64,000 bases of DNA from Evansella alkalicola (GCF_019042735.1 NZ_JAHQCR010000091.1:62001-126000), one strand, 5' to 3'; counted from the stretch's first letter, positions 26,054 to 35,281 are shown. Notes: generated by a model not told the origin, from the sequence alone. Numbers and translations: made by a program.

Positions 26054-27601
26054 ATGGTGGGGACGTTTCAGGGTTCAAAGGAGAAGGAGCATGGTCACAA
26101 ACAAAATAATAGAACGGGAAAAAGCAGAAGTGGGTTTGGTAGTGGCAGAAAATTTGGATTTACATTAGCTATTTTGATTGCACTTTCAATAGGATTTCTT
26201 TTGTCATATCAATGGTTTTGGGGCAGTAGTTCTGACCCTGCATCTGTTTCACCAGAGGAAGAGGAACAAGATGAGACCTCGGGCGATAAGGAGGACCAAT
26301 TTAGTTTAGACGGGGAGAGTGAACGGATTTTTATTAGGGAAGGGGTAGTTCATGAATTTTCCTTAAATAAAGATGTGGAAGAATATGATGACTACACAAG
26401 GACTCTGACACAGGAAAGTCGAGAGGTCCTAATGAATAACATAAATGATCGGAACCAATTGTCTGATGCTAAAGTTTCAGAGGTTAGTACTGGACAATCT
26501 ACAGTTGATGTGAAAATTGAGATGCAGAGCGGGGAAGTGTACGATTTACAGTTAATCACTATTGATGATAACACCTACCTGAATATTGTGGGTGAGGAAG
26601 AAATGTACCGATATGCTAATCATTTTGTATGGGATTTAAGGGCGAACATTTATAAGTCAACTTCGTATCCATTGGAGGAGGCTATTGATTATTTTACAGG
26701 GGAGTTAAATCTTCCTATGGATGAATCCTTCATTCGTGTTAGTGCAATTATTGAGGTTCAGGATGCTGTAGAGCTATTTTTACGGGTCATGTATCGAGAG
26801 GAAGAACGTGACGAAGAGGATAACTATGTTTTTAGTGCTGTTTTTAATTACGAGGGTACAGTTTTAGAAGATGCGTATTCCTTTGATTATTTAGAATTGC
26901 ATGAGATTGACGGCATCGACTATTATGTGCTGGAAAAAGGCAGTGTCAATTATATTAGATGGCTGGAAAACGGGACCTTATATAATGTGGAGTTCGATAC
27001 AGCGGAAGTAGATGAAATGTTTGCTGAATTGTTCCCAGATAAATTTCATCAAGATAAAGAGGAATCCTTATCATTCAAGGAAGCACTTGAAGAATATGCC
27101 GTTTTCACCGATTTCGAGCTTGTAAATGAAGATGGCTCACACCATGGGGCAGAAAGTGTTAGTTTCCTTTACAGTGATAGCTATGATTATATATTAGGTT
27201 TCGGACATCAAGCTCACGCCGTCTATAAATATGAGTTATTTGAAGTGGATGAAGAAGAAAGAGCCGTTACTGTGATTCGCAGGGCTAATGAAGATATTGA
27301 CGATCATTTTCGGAAAGTACGAGAAGAACAAGGTACAGAGAGCATGGCGGACGACTTAATACAGTATTTACTAGATTTTTCAGACCCAATAAGTGACCTT
27401 TTCTTTCACCATTCTCCAAATGAAGAGGAAGTAGCTATAAATATAAACGGACAATCAGTACAAGCATATCTTGTCTATCAGGGTGACAAAGGCTTAAACC
27501 ATTATTTTAAAAAAGGCGAAGGACTAATCATGAAAGAGTTTTATAGTGATGCCACTTTAGAACTTTTTGGTGAACCATTGAAAGCAGTAAAAGTTGATTA
27601 G
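26054..27601 (+). CDS. Unknown membrane-anchored acidic protein, 515 aa
   Basis: ATG 26054 has SD GAGGAGG. Residues 1-32 are basic and Gly/Ser-rich. One membrane helix follows (about 34-56, FGFTLAILIALSIGFLLSYQ), then an Asp/Glu-rich linker and a long domain with repeated aromatic-acidic patterns. The topology suggests an N-in anchor with the bulk outside the membrane. I recognise no family. It lies directly upstream of spo0F, with 146 bases between, where B. subtilis has no gene. Confidence 0.75.
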   Translation: MVGTFQGSKEKEHGHKQNNRTGKSRSGFGSGRKFGFTLAILIALSIGFLLSYQWFWGSSSDPASVSPEEEEQDETSGDKEDQFSLDGESERIFIREGVVHEFSLNKDVEEYDDYTRTLTQESREVLMNNINDRNQLSDAKVSEVSTGQSTVDVKIEMQSGEVYDLQLITIDDNTYLNIVGEEEMYRYANHFVWDLRANIYKSTSYPLEEAIDYFTGELNLPMDESFIRVSAIIEVQDAVELFLRVMYREEERDEEDNYVFSAVFNYEGTVLEDAYSFDYLELHEIDGIDYYVLEKGSVNYIRWLENGTLYNVEFDTAEVDEMFAELFPDKFHQDKEESLSFKEALEEYAVFTDFELVNEDGSHHGAESVSFLYSDSYDYILGFGHQAHAVYKYELFEVDEEERAVTVIRRANEDIDDHFRKVREEQGTESMADDLIQYLLDFSDPISDLFFHHSPNEEEVAININGQSVQAYLVYQGDKGLNHYFKKGEGLIMKEFYSDATLELFGEPLKAVKVD

Positions 27602-27747
27602 CATTGTTAACTTTAGGATGAATTTATAAAATATTTTAAATAAAAGAAGGTTTTTTTCCAGTTATATAGAAATGTATTAAGTAGCGTAATAGGTCCATCA
27701 CTCAAGATAAAAATATATAATAAAATAGTCGGATGGGGGAGTGTCGT

Positions 27748-28122
27748 GTGGAAAACCGAAAATTGCTTATTGTAGATGATCAATTCGGGATTAGAGTATT
27801 ATTAAATGAAGTTTTTGAAAAAGATGGCTACAAAACAATGCAGGCCTCTAATGGAAAACAGGCTTTAAAGCTGGTGGAAGACGAAGAGCCAGATTTAATA
27901 CTTTTAGATATGAAAATTCCTGGAATGGATGGTCTTGAAATACTGAGGGAAATCAAGAAAATGGGTGCTAAGTCTGAGGTTATTATGATGACTGCCTACG
28001 GGGAACTGGAAATGATTAATGAAGCAATGAATTTAGGTGCACTCACTCATTTTGCAAAGCCGTTCGATATTGATGAAGTGCGCAATGAAGTAAGAAATTT
28101 CTTGAATGTCACAAAAAGTTAA
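27748..28122 (+). CDS. spo0F: Sporulation phosphorelay response regulator Spo0F
   Basis: 124 aa from GTG 27748 with SD GGGGGAG; length equals B. subtilis Spo0F. A stand-alone receiver domain: acidic pocket D10/D11, phosphorylated D54 in LILLDMKIPGMDG, T82 in MMTAYGE, K104 in FAKPFD. It relays phosphate from sporulation kinases to Spo0B. A weak sigma-H-like -35 (GAAGGTTTT, 27646) lies upstream; the -10 match is poor. Confidence 0.96.
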   Translation: MENRKLLIVDDQFGIRVLLNEVFEKDGYKTMQASNGKQALKLVEDEEPDLILLDMKIPGMDGLEILREIKKMGAKSEVIMMTAYGELEMINEAMNLGALTHFAKPFDIDEVRNEVRNFLNVTKS

Positions 28123-28183
28123 TAATAAATATGTGAAAAAGTACTAATTCGTTAGAAATATCACGTGTAATACATCATTACTA

Positions 28184-28364
28184 TGCTATAATGGTTGTGT
28201 TAGTCAACCTGGTGAATGGTTACATTGCTATGACCCAATTAGGTTCATGGCCTTTTTCACGTCGTTTTTACCGAAATACACGTCCGAACCATACAAATGA
28301 CTGGGATAAACTGCTCTATTTTTGCAAATATTATCACTGACGTTTGTATGTGTGTAGTGAAAAA
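28184..28364 (+). promoter_or_regulatory. fba promoter and structured leader
   Basis: Extended -10 TGCTATAAT (28184-28192). The leader of about 220 bases has nested inverted repeats: outer TTTTTCAC (28253) / GTGAAAAA (28357) and inner CATACAAA (28290) / TTTGTATG (28343). Possibly a regulatory or processing structure. Confidence 0.5.
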
Positions 28365-28420
28365 AACGCCATTTTCTTTGGAAGGCGAATAAGTAGTGAA
28401 AGTATAAGGAGGATTTACGA

Positions 28421-29284
28421 ATGCCTTTAGTATCAATGAAAGAAATGCTTGAAAAAGCAAAGTCAGAAGGTTATGCAGTAGGACAATTCAACATCAACAA
28501 CCTAGAGTATACACAAGCAATCCTACAAGCAGCACAAGAAGAGAACTCTCCAGTAATTCTTGGGGTATCTGAAGGGGCTGCTCGTTACATGGGTGGATTC
28601 TTCACAATTGTACAGATCGTTGAAGGTCTTATGGCTGACTACGAAACCACTGTACCAGTGGCAATTCATTTAGACCATGGTTCAAGCTTCGAAAAGTGTG
28701 TGGAAGCAATGTATGCTGGATTCACATCTGTAATGATCGATGGATCTCACCACCCATTAGAAGAGAACATTGCTATCACTAAGCAAGTTGTAGACGTAGC
28801 TCACACAATCGGTGTTTCTGTTGAAGCAGAATTAGGCCGTATTGGTGGACAAGAAGACGACTTAGTTGTTGATGATGCAGAAGCTGCATATGCAATTCCA
28901 TCTGAGTGTGACCAATTAGTGCGTGAAACTGGAGTAGACTGCTTTGCACCTGCTTTAGGTTCTGTACATGGACCATACAAAGGTGAACCAAACCTAGGCT
29001 TCGACCGTATGGAAGAAGTTATGAATCTTACTGGTGTACCATTAGTTCTTCACGGTGGTACAGGAATTCCTTTAAAGGACATCCAAAAAGCAATCTCTCT
29101 TGGAACTGCAAAAATCAACGTGAACACTGAGAACCAAATCACTTCTACAAAAACTGTTCGCGAAGTACTTGATGCAAACCCAGATATGATTGACCCACGT
29201 AAATTCTTAGGACCAGCTCGTGACACGATTAAAGAAACAGTAATCGGAAAAATGAGAGAATTCGGTTCTTCAAATAAAGCTTAA
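28421..29284 (+). CDS. fba: Fructose-1,6-bisphosphate aldolase, class II
   Basis: 287 aa, ATG 28421 after SD AAGGAGG. Zinc ligands and active site are seen in VAIHLDHGSSFE, SVEAELGRIGGQED and LHGGTGIP, with VNTEN near the end. It cleaves fructose-1,6-bisphosphate to two triose phosphates in glycolysis and runs in reverse in gluconeogenesis. Codon use is strongly biased, suggesting high expression. Followed by element 2 and a long hairpin terminator. Confidence 0.97.
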   Translation: MPLVSMKEMLEKAKSEGYAVGQFNINNLEYTQAILQAAQEENSPVILGVSEGAARYMGGFFTIVQIVEGLMADYETTVPVAIHLDHGSSFEKCVEAMYAGFTSVMIDGSHHPLEENIAITKQVVDVAHTIGVSVEAELGRIGGQEDDLVVDDAEAAYAIPSECDQLVRETGVDCFAPALGSVHGPYKGEPNLGFDRMEEVMNLTGVPLVLHGGTGIPLKDIQKAISLGTAKINVNTENQITSTKTVREVLDANPDMIDPRKFLGPARDTIKETVIGKMREFGSSNKA

Positions 29285-29305
29285 TTTTTTTCATAAGAAT
29301 ATAAA

Positions 29306-29448
29306 TTAGTAAAAGTTGATTGAGCAGAAGGTACGAGACTCCTGCGGGAGCAAAGGCAGGGGTGAGACCCCGCAGATGCGAAGCATCAAGGAGGCTCACC
29401 AGCCGCCCGCGGAAAGCGAGTACCTGGAGAGAAAATCAACTTTACTAA
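29306..29448. repeat. MITE-like GC-rich element 2 with terminal inverted repeats
   Basis: TTAGTAAAAGTTGATT (29306) and AATCAACTTTACTAA (ends 29448) are inverted with one bulged base. The core GCAGGGGTGAGACCCCGCAG, GAGGCTCACCAG, CCGCCCGCGGAAAGCGAG is shared with elements 1 and 3. It lies between the fba stop and its terminator. No coding content. Confidence 0.75.
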
Positions 29449-29466
29449 AGATTTTAATTATAATGG

Positions 29467-29532
29467 GTTGGCTACATCTGATCCTATCATATGTTTTAGT
29501 GATAGTAGGATACAGCCAACTCAGATTTTTTG
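29467..29532 (+). terminator. fba terminator
   Basis: GTTGGCT / AGCCAAC outer stem with inner ATCCTATCA / TGATAG-AGGAT, then ATTTTTTG. Confidence 0.75.
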
Positions 29533-29596
29533 CAGAAATAAGTCGAAATCTTCGGATAACAGTAAGCGTTATCATAATTCCATAAGGAGTGATAGC

Positions 29597-30244
29597 ATGA
29601 AGTTTTTCATTGATACTGCGAATTTAGAAGAAATTCAAGAGGCACATGAACTAGGAATACTCTCTGGTGTCACTACAAATCCATCCTTGGTTGCAAAAGA
29701 AGGGGTGGACTTTCAAGAACGCCTAAAGGAAATCACAAGCGTCGTCACAGAAGGATCAGTTAGTGCAGAAGTAGTAGCATTAGATGCTCCAGGTATGATT
29801 AAAGAAGGGGAAGAATTGGCTGCAATCGCACCAAATATCACCATTAAGGTTCCTATGACTAGTGAAGGGCTGAAGGCAGTTCGGACATTCAGCGAAAAAA
29901 ATATTAAAACAAATGTAACCTTGATTTTTTCTGCTAACCAAGCCTTACTAGCAGCAAGGGCAGGAGCAACATATGTTTCACCATTCCTAGGTAGATTGGA
30001 TGATATTGGACACGATGGATTGGACCTCGTATCAACGATTGCTGAAATTTTTGACCTACATGGTATTGATACTGAAATTATAGCTGCATCTATTAGACAT
30101 CCACAGCATGTAACAGAGTCAGCACTTCGGGGCGCTCATATTGCCACTGTTCCATTAAAGGTTATCCATCAGCTAGTAAAGCACCCTTTAACTGACTCGG
30201 GAATTGAAAAATTTTTAAGCGATTGGGAAAGTGCGAATAAATAA
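29597..30244 (+). CDS. tal: Transaldolase / fructose-6-phosphate aldolase family
   Basis: 215 aa from ATG 29597 with SD TAAGGAGTG; upstream in-frame starts have no RBS. Small transaldolase subfamily: MKFFIDTANLEEI, GVTTNPSLVAKEG, Schiff-base Lys in NITIKVPMT, ATYVSPFLGRLDD. It transfers dihydroxyacetone units in the non-oxidative pentose phosphate pathway. Equivalent of B. subtilis YwjH at the same locus. Confidence 0.93.
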   Translation: MKFFIDTANLEEIQEAHELGILSGVTTNPSLVAKEGVDFQERLKEITSVVTEGSVSAEVVALDAPGMIKEGEELAAIAPNITIKVPMTSEGLKAVRTFSEKNIKTNVTLIFSANQALLAARAGATYVSPFLGRLDDIGHDGLDLVSTIAEIFDLHGIDTEIIAASIRHPQHVTESALRGAHIATVPLKVIHQLVKHPLTDSGIEKFLSDWESANK

Positions 30245-30256
30245 TTAAAAATGAAT

Positions 30257-30302
30257 GAAGGAAAAAGTATCTTACCACATATAAGATGCTTTTTCCTTCA
30301 TT
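30257..30302 (+). terminator. tal terminator
   Basis: GAAGGAAAAAG-ATCTT / AAGAT-CTTTTTCCTTC, a long near-perfect stem that could work in both directions. Confidence 0.85.
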
Positions 30303-30339
30303 AATAAAGAAGACAAGCATAAAAACACATTAATAAAAG

Positions 30340-30540
30340 TACTTTTTTCCAGTGACTAGTGCCTAGTGATCGTGCACACTGACCACTGCCAGTAACCAGT
30401 GCCGACTGACCAATTCCCACTGATCACTGCAAAGAGTATAGATCACATCGTGAAACAAGCTAGGTTTCATTATGGAACAAGCAGCTCATATCGTGGAACA
30501 AGCTAGGTTACATTATGGAACAAGCAAACTAGCTTACATA
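30340..30540. repeat. Repeats upstream of murAB (CACTGA type, then GGAACAAGC 43-bp unit)
   Basis: 30345-30430 holds many CACTGACCACTG/CAGTAACCAGTG-like short palindromes. 30446-30535 has two 43-bp copies of TCGTG-AACAAGCTAGGTT-CATTATGGAACAAGC, each itself a doublet of about 21 bp. This fills most of the 551-base tal/murAB spacer. Confidence 0.65.
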
Positions 30541-30704
30541 AGTAATGACTTACTTTTTATTACCACGTCTAAAAAGACTTTTTCACGTATAAAATGGTAG
30601 ATAACATTAGTTTTATGATAGGATTTAAATATGGACAAAGGACCAATAGAATGTTCGAATGAACAAATACAAAGTTATATTTTGTTGGAACAAATGGAAT
30701 GCGA

Positions 30705-30758
30705 GTAGACTGTAGTTTATACCAACAAAATCGATTTTCACGGTAACCTAAATATTAA
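30705..30758 (+). repeat. Dispersed GTAGTTTWTMCCAACAAA motif, copy 2
   Basis: AGACTGTAGTTTATACCAAC, then GATTTTCACGGTAACCTAAAT; shares order and spacing with copies at 9530 and 49,408. It lies within 90 bases of the murAB start. Confidence 0.5.
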
Positions 30759-30795
30759 GGTCAAACTTAGAATGACAGAAGGGAAGCATCATATT

Positions 30796-32085
30796 ATGGA
30801 AAAACTAATGATTGAAGGTGGACATCCTCTAAATGGAACTGTTCAAGTCAGTGGAGCGAAGAATAGCGCAGTGGCACTTATACCAGCCGCAATTTTAGCA
30901 GATTCTCCAGTCATCATAGACAATCTTCCTAACATTTCCGACGTAACAATCTTATCAGAATTACTGGAGGAAATAGGGGGTAGCACGAATCTTTCAGGAG
31001 GCACATTGGAAATTCACCCTGAAAAGATGTTTGCTATGCCACTTCCAAATGGCCGAGTTAAAAAACTACGTGCATCATATTATATGATGGGAGCAATGCT
31101 TGGTAAATTTAAGAAGGCTGTCATTGGACTGCCTGGAGGCTGTAATTTAGGACCTAGACCAATTGACCAACATATTAAAGGTTTTGAGGCACTAGGTGCT
31201 AAAGTGACAAATGAACAAGGCGCAATTTATTTACAGGCAGATGAGCTCATTGGTGCAAGAATTTATTTAGATGTGGTTAGTGTTGGAGCAACCATTAATA
31301 TCATGCTGGCTGCTGTAAGGGCAAAAGGCAGGACGATTATAGAAAATGCAGCAAAAGAGCCAGAAATTATTGATGTAGCAACACTTCTTTCAAGTATGGG
31401 GGCAAATATCAAAGGGGCTGGAACCAACGTTATTCGTATTGACGGTGTGGATGAGCTTCATGGTTGTAGACACTCCATCATTCCAGACAGAATTGAAGCT
31501 GGAACTTTCATTATCATGGCCTCAGCAATGGGTGAATCTGTCCTCATTGACAATGTTATTCCTGATCATGTGGAATCATTAATTGCAAAGCTTAGGGAAA
31601 TGGGTGTCATGATTGAGGAGGAAGATGACTCTATTTTAGTACGAGCCAATCATAAGGGACTTCAAGGTGTAGATGTGAAAACACTTGTATACCCAGGTTT
31701 TCCAACGGATTTACAGCAGCCATTTACGAGCTTGCTGACGAGAGCAGAAGGATCAAGTATGGTAACAGACACGATATATAATGCAAGATTTAAACATATT
31801 GATGAACTAAGAAGAATGGGAGCAAATATTAAGGTTGAAGGACGCTCTGCTTTAATTAATGGAGGTTCAACCCTTCAAGGTGCGACAGTACGTGCGAGCG
31901 ATCTACGAGCAGGTGCTGCCTTAGTCGTAGCAGGGTTAATGGCAGACGGGGTTACTGAAATTACTGGGGTAGAGCATATTGACCGTGGGTACGGTGGCTT
32001 GGAAGAAAAGCTGATCGGGTTAGGTGCAAACATTTGGCGTGAAAAACTTAGTGAAAAAGAGTTATCAGAGATAGAAAATTCATAA
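30796..32085 (+). CDS. murAB: UDP-N-acetylglucosamine 1-carboxyvinyltransferase
   Basis: 429 aa from ATG 30796 (SD GGGAAG); an upstream ATG gives eight unconserved residues. MEKLMIEGGHPLNGTVQVSGAKNS, catalytic Cys in GGCNLGPRPIDQH (about residue 117), PGFPTDLQQPF. It adds enolpyruvate to UDP-GlcNAc, the first committed step of peptidoglycan synthesis and the fosfomycin target. Position and length match the second Bacillus paralogue (MurAB/MurZ). Confidence 0.95.
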   Translation: MEKLMIEGGHPLNGTVQVSGAKNSAVALIPAAILADSPVIIDNLPNISDVTILSELLEEIGGSTNLSGGTLEIHPEKMFAMPLPNGRVKKLRASYYMMGAMLGKFKKAVIGLPGGCNLGPRPIDQHIKGFEALGAKVTNEQGAIYLQADELIGARIYLDVVSVGATINIMLAAVRAKGRTIIENAAKEPEIIDVATLLSSMGANIKGAGTNVIRIDGVDELHGCRHSIIPDRIEAGTFIIMASAMGESVLIDNVIPDHVESLIAKLREMGVMIEEEDDSILVRANHKGLQGVDVKTLVYPGFPTDLQQPFTSLLTRAEGSSMVTDTIYNARFKHIDELRRMGANIKVEGRSALINGGSTLQGATVRASDLRAGAALVVAGLMADGVTEITGVEHIDRGYGGLEEKLIGLGANIWREKLSEKELSEIENS

Positions 32086-32163
32086 TGTAGTGTTATAATA
32101 TAGAGTGTAGTTGTTATATAACATCTTAGTCCAGGGAGAACGACTAAAATTGGGGGAAATGTA

Positions 32164-33129
32164 ATGGAAAGAAGTTTATCCATGGAGCTAGTTAGGGTGA
32201 CGGAAGCGGCTGCGCTGGCTTCAGGACGTTGGATGGGAAGAGGGAACAAGGACGCGGCCGACAAAGCTGCAACAGAAGCGATGCGTGATGTGTTTGATAC
32301 TGTACCAATGAAAGGGACAGTGGTTATCGGAGAAGGGGAAATGGACGAAGCGCCAATGCTATATATTGGTGAAAAGTTAGGAAACGGATATGGTCCAAGA
32401 GTGGATGTGGCAGTGGATCCTTTAGAAGGGACGAATATCGTTGCTAACGGGCAATGGAATGCTCTGGCAGTTATAGCGATTGCGGACAATGGAAAGCTTC
32501 TCCACGCACCAGACATGTATATGGACAAAATAGCAGTAGGCAGAGAAGCAGTAGGACAAATTGATATCGACGCACCAGTCTTTGACAACTTAAAAGCAGT
32601 GGCGAGGGCGAAAAACAAGGATATTGATGACCTAGTAGTTGCCATATTAAATCGAAAGCGACATCAACAGTATATCCAAGAAGTAAGGGAAGCTGGTGCC
32701 CGTATCAAATTGATGGGCGATGGAGATGTTGCTGCTGCAATAAACACTGTATTTGATGATACAGGTGTGGATATGCTTTTAGGTTCTGGAGGAGCTCCAG
32801 AAGGTGTCTTAGCTGCAGTTGCCCTAAAATGTTTAGGTGGAGAAATTCAAGGGAAACTATTGCCACAGAGCGAAGAAGAGTTAACCCGCTGTAAATCGAT
32901 GGGGATTGATGAAATTAACCGTGTTTTAAGAATGGATGACTTAGTCCAAGGTGACGATGCCATTTTTGCAGCCACAGGTGTTACTGATGGTGAACTATTA
33001 AAGGGTGTCCAATATAAAGGCGCCACTGGCACAACCCAGTCCGTAGTTATGCGAGCAAAATCAGGAACGGTTCGTTTCATTGATGGGACTCATGTTTTAA
33101 CTAAAAAGCCGGACTTAGTAATTAAGTAA
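32164..33129 (+). CDS. glpX: Fructose-1,6-bisphosphatase class II
   Basis: 321 aa, equal to B. subtilis GlpX. Metal and substrate motifs GKGTVVIGEGEMDEAP-like segment (residues about 50-65) and DPLEGTNIVA; C-terminal GATGTTQSVVMRAKSGTVR. Gluconeogenic hydrolysis of fructose-1,6-bisphosphate. SD GGGGGAAA precedes ATG 32164. Lies 78 bases after murAB. Confidence 0.95.
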   Translation: MERSLSMELVRVTEAAALASGRWMGRGNKDAADKAATEAMRDVFDTVPMKGTVVIGEGEMDEAPMLYIGEKLGNGYGPRVDVAVDPLEGTNIVANGQWNALAVIAIADNGKLLHAPDMYMDKIAVGREAVGQIDIDAPVFDNLKAVARAKNKDIDDLVVAILNRKRHQQYIQEVREAGARIKLMGDGDVAAAINTVFDDTGVDMLLGSGGAPEGVLAAVALKCLGGEIQGKLLPQSEEELTRCKSMGIDEINRVLRMDDLVQGDDAIFAATGVTDGELLKGVQYKGATGTTQSVVMRAKSGTVRFIDGTHVLTKKPDLVIK

Positions 33130-33192
33130 TATGATTAATTAAAAACATAAGCCCGACATTTAACATTGTAGGCTTATCTTTAGTGAAATGTG

Positions 33193-33228
33193 AAAGAGGT
33201 GGCTGTTCGGTCGCCGCCACCTCTTTTA
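33193..33228 (+). terminator. glpX terminator
   Basis: AAAGAGGTGGC / GCCACCTCTTTT perfect stem with T-run. Confidence 0.92.
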
Positions 33229-33289
33229 TCCATTTAACTTGTTCACAAGACTTTCAATACTTGATTAATAAAATTATTTGTGATTATAT

Positions 33290-33580
33290 TATAATGTGAA
33301 CAAGCGCTAATTCATTCATATTAATTTTTACATAAAAGCGGCGTGAACGATGACCATACTTCATCGTATTAATACCTCTGTTACTTCAACTGCTATCCTT
33401 ATTCTCATCACAGTGATCCAACTGACTTTTTCAACAACCTATTACATTATTATCTAAAATATGTTTAAGAAATAAAACAGTTGAACGACAATCCTAGCGT
33501 TTTTATGAAAAAAGTGAAATTATATCATTCTTATCTATATGACTATAAACAAAAAAATTAATGAAAGTGTGTTGATACTA
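33290..33580 (+). promoter_or_regulatory. rho promoter -10 and C-rich leader (rut-like)
   Basis: TATAAT at 33290-33295 without a clear -35. From about 33352 to 33442 the leader is pyrimidine-rich and G-poor (six or seven G and about 27 C in 100 bases), the bias expected of a Rho loading site. The B. subtilis rho leader is of similar length and autoregulated by Rho-dependent termination; the same is inferred here. Confidence 0.5.
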
Positions 33581-34855
33581 ATGGGTGTAGGCCTAACGCA
33601 ATTAGAGCAGATGACTCTAAAGGACTTATATAAGATGGCAAAAGAATTAAAAGTTACTTATTACAGTCAATTAACGAAAAAGGAATTAATTTTTGCCATA
33701 TTGAAAAAGCAAGCGGAGCAAGAAGACTTAATGTTTATGGAAGGAATTCTAGAGATTGTTCCTTCTGAAGGCTTTGGTTTTTTACGTTCCACCACGTACA
33801 AGCCTAGTTCACAGGACATCTATATTTCCGCTTCGCAAATTCGACGTTTTGAATTACGAAATGGGGATACTGTATCAGGTAAAGTAAGAAAGCCGAAGGA
33901 AAATGAGCGATATTACGGACTATTACAAGTTGCTGCGGTAAATGGAGAAGATCCTGATTTAGCAAGGGAGAGACCACATTTTCCACAGCTAACACCGTTG
34001 TATCCAGATAAAAAAATGACGCTTGAATATGAACCTAAAAAAGCGGCGTCTCGAGTTATAGATATGATTGCACCAGTAGGTTTTGGACAACGTGGTCTTA
34101 TCGTTGCACCACCTAAAGCTGGTAAAACACTTCTATTACAAGAGGTGGCAAATAGCATTGCAGAAAACCACACTGATGTAACGTTAATCGTTCTATTAAT
34201 CGATGAGCGTCCTGAGGAAGTAACCGACATGGAGCGTTCCATTAAAGGGGAAGTTGTAAGCTCTACCTTTGATGAAGTTCCAGAAAATCATATAAAAGTA
34301 GCTGAACTTGTACTAGACCGCGCACAACGTTTAGTAGAAGCGAAAAAAGATGTTGTTATTTTAATGGATAGTATTACGCGTCTTGCAAGAGCGTATAACT
34401 TAGTTATCCCACCAAGTGGACGAACTCTCTCTGGTGGTATTGATCCAGCAAGTTTCCACCGTCCAAAGCGTTTCTTCGGTGCGGCGAGAAATATCGAAGA
34501 AGGGGGCAGCTTAACAATCTTAGCAACAGCCCTTGTAGATACGGGATCTCGAATGGACGATGTGATTTACGAAGAGTTTAAAGGGACGGGTAATATGGAA
34601 CTTCATCTTGACCGTAAGCTTTCTGAACGCCGTATTTTCCCTGCAATTGATATTCGCCGTTCTGGAACACGTCGTGAAGAAATGCTATTGCCTAAGGAGC
34701 AAATTGAAAACCTTTGGGCTATGAGGAAAACGATGAATGATCAGCCTGACTTCCTTGAGCGCTTCTTGAAAAAAGTACGACTTACTAAGACAAACGAAGA
34801 GTTTTTCAAGGCATTTGAGCAAGACAAAGCAGGCCGTCCTAGGACAAGAACTTAA
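33581..34855 (+). CDS. rho: Transcription termination factor Rho
   Basis: 424 aa from ATG 33581, aligned with the B. subtilis N-terminus; an ATG at 33539 would add 14 residues but has no RBS. RNA-binding EGFGFLR and PSSQDIYISASQIRRF, Walker A APPKAGKT, Walker B VILMDSITRLARAYN, Q/R loops SLTILATALVDTGSRMD. Hexameric RNA helicase ending transcription. RBS is weak, consistent with tight control. Confidence 0.95.
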   Translation: MGVGLTQLEQMTLKDLYKMAKELKVTYYSQLTKKELIFAILKKQAEQEDLMFMEGILEIVPSEGFGFLRSTTYKPSSQDIYISASQIRRFELRNGDTVSGKVRKPKENERYYGLLQVAAVNGEDPDLARERPHFPQLTPLYPDKKMTLEYEPKKAASRVIDMIAPVGFGQRGLIVAPPKAGKTLLLQEVANSIAENHTDVTLIVLLIDERPEEVTDMERSIKGEVVSSTFDEVPENHIKVAELVLDRAQRLVEAKKDVVILMDSITRLARAYNLVIPPSGRTLSGGIDPASFHRPKRFFGAARNIEEGGSLTILATALVDTGSRMDDVIYEEFKGTGNMELHLDRKLSERRIFPAIDIRRSGTRREEMLLPKEQIENLWAMRKTMNDQPDFLERFLKKVRLTKTNEEFFKAFEQDKAGRPRTRT

Positions 34856-34893
34856 GAGGTAAAAACTTCTTGTTTAAATAGTCGTTCCTAGTA

Positions 34894-34985
34894 TTGCAAA
34901 TTGCTTCTCCAGTTGGTATAATTCCAACATGTGTGAAATTGATGTACAGTACACTGTTAATAAAAATTGATGTTTTGTACATCAA
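34894..34985 (+). promoter_or_regulatory. rpmE2 promoter and leader hairpin
   Basis: TTGCAA, 17-bp spacer, TATAAT (34917-34922). In the leader TTGATGTAC (34939) and GTACATCAA (34977) are a perfect 9-bp inverted repeat, a candidate structure for autogenous control of L31. Confidence 0.6.
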
Positions 34986-35035
34986 AATAGATAACTCTGT
35001 TTCGAGAGATTCAGGGCGGAAGGAGATGAAAAGAT

Positions 35036-35281
35036 ATGAAACCAGAAATTCACCCTAAGTATCAAAAGGTTGTATTTAAGGATACAAGTACAGGTTTTAT
35101 GTTCTTGAGCGGATCAACAAAAGGTTCTAGTGAAACAATCGAGTGGGAAGATGGAAACACTTATCCATTGCTTACTGTAGAGGTTAGTTCTGACTCTCAC
35201 CCATTCTATACTGGACGCCAAAAGTTCGCCGATGCTGGTGGCCGTGTAGACCGATTCAAGAAGAAATACAATATGAAGTAA
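35036..35281 (+). CDS. rpmE2: 50S ribosomal protein L31, type B
   Basis: 81 aa: KPEIHPKYQKVVFKD, SHPFYTGRQKFADAGGRVDRF. It has no Cys, so it is the zinc-independent type B form, yet it occupies the rho-rpmE-tdk slot that in B. subtilis holds the zinc-binding rpmE. ATG 35036 follows SD GGAAGGAG. A terminator follows. Confidence 0.95.
   Translation: MKPEIHPKYQKVVFKDTSTGFMFLSGSTKGSSETIEWEDGNTYPLLTVEVSSDSHPFYTGRQKFADAGGRVDRFKKKYNMK

Noticed and set aside
27601..27747. Sigma-H promoter and Spo0A boxes upstream of spo0F
   Set aside because: A -35-like GAAGGTTTT is present but the -10 is poor and spacing is short; no TTGTCGAA box found. Kept only as a remark under spo0F.
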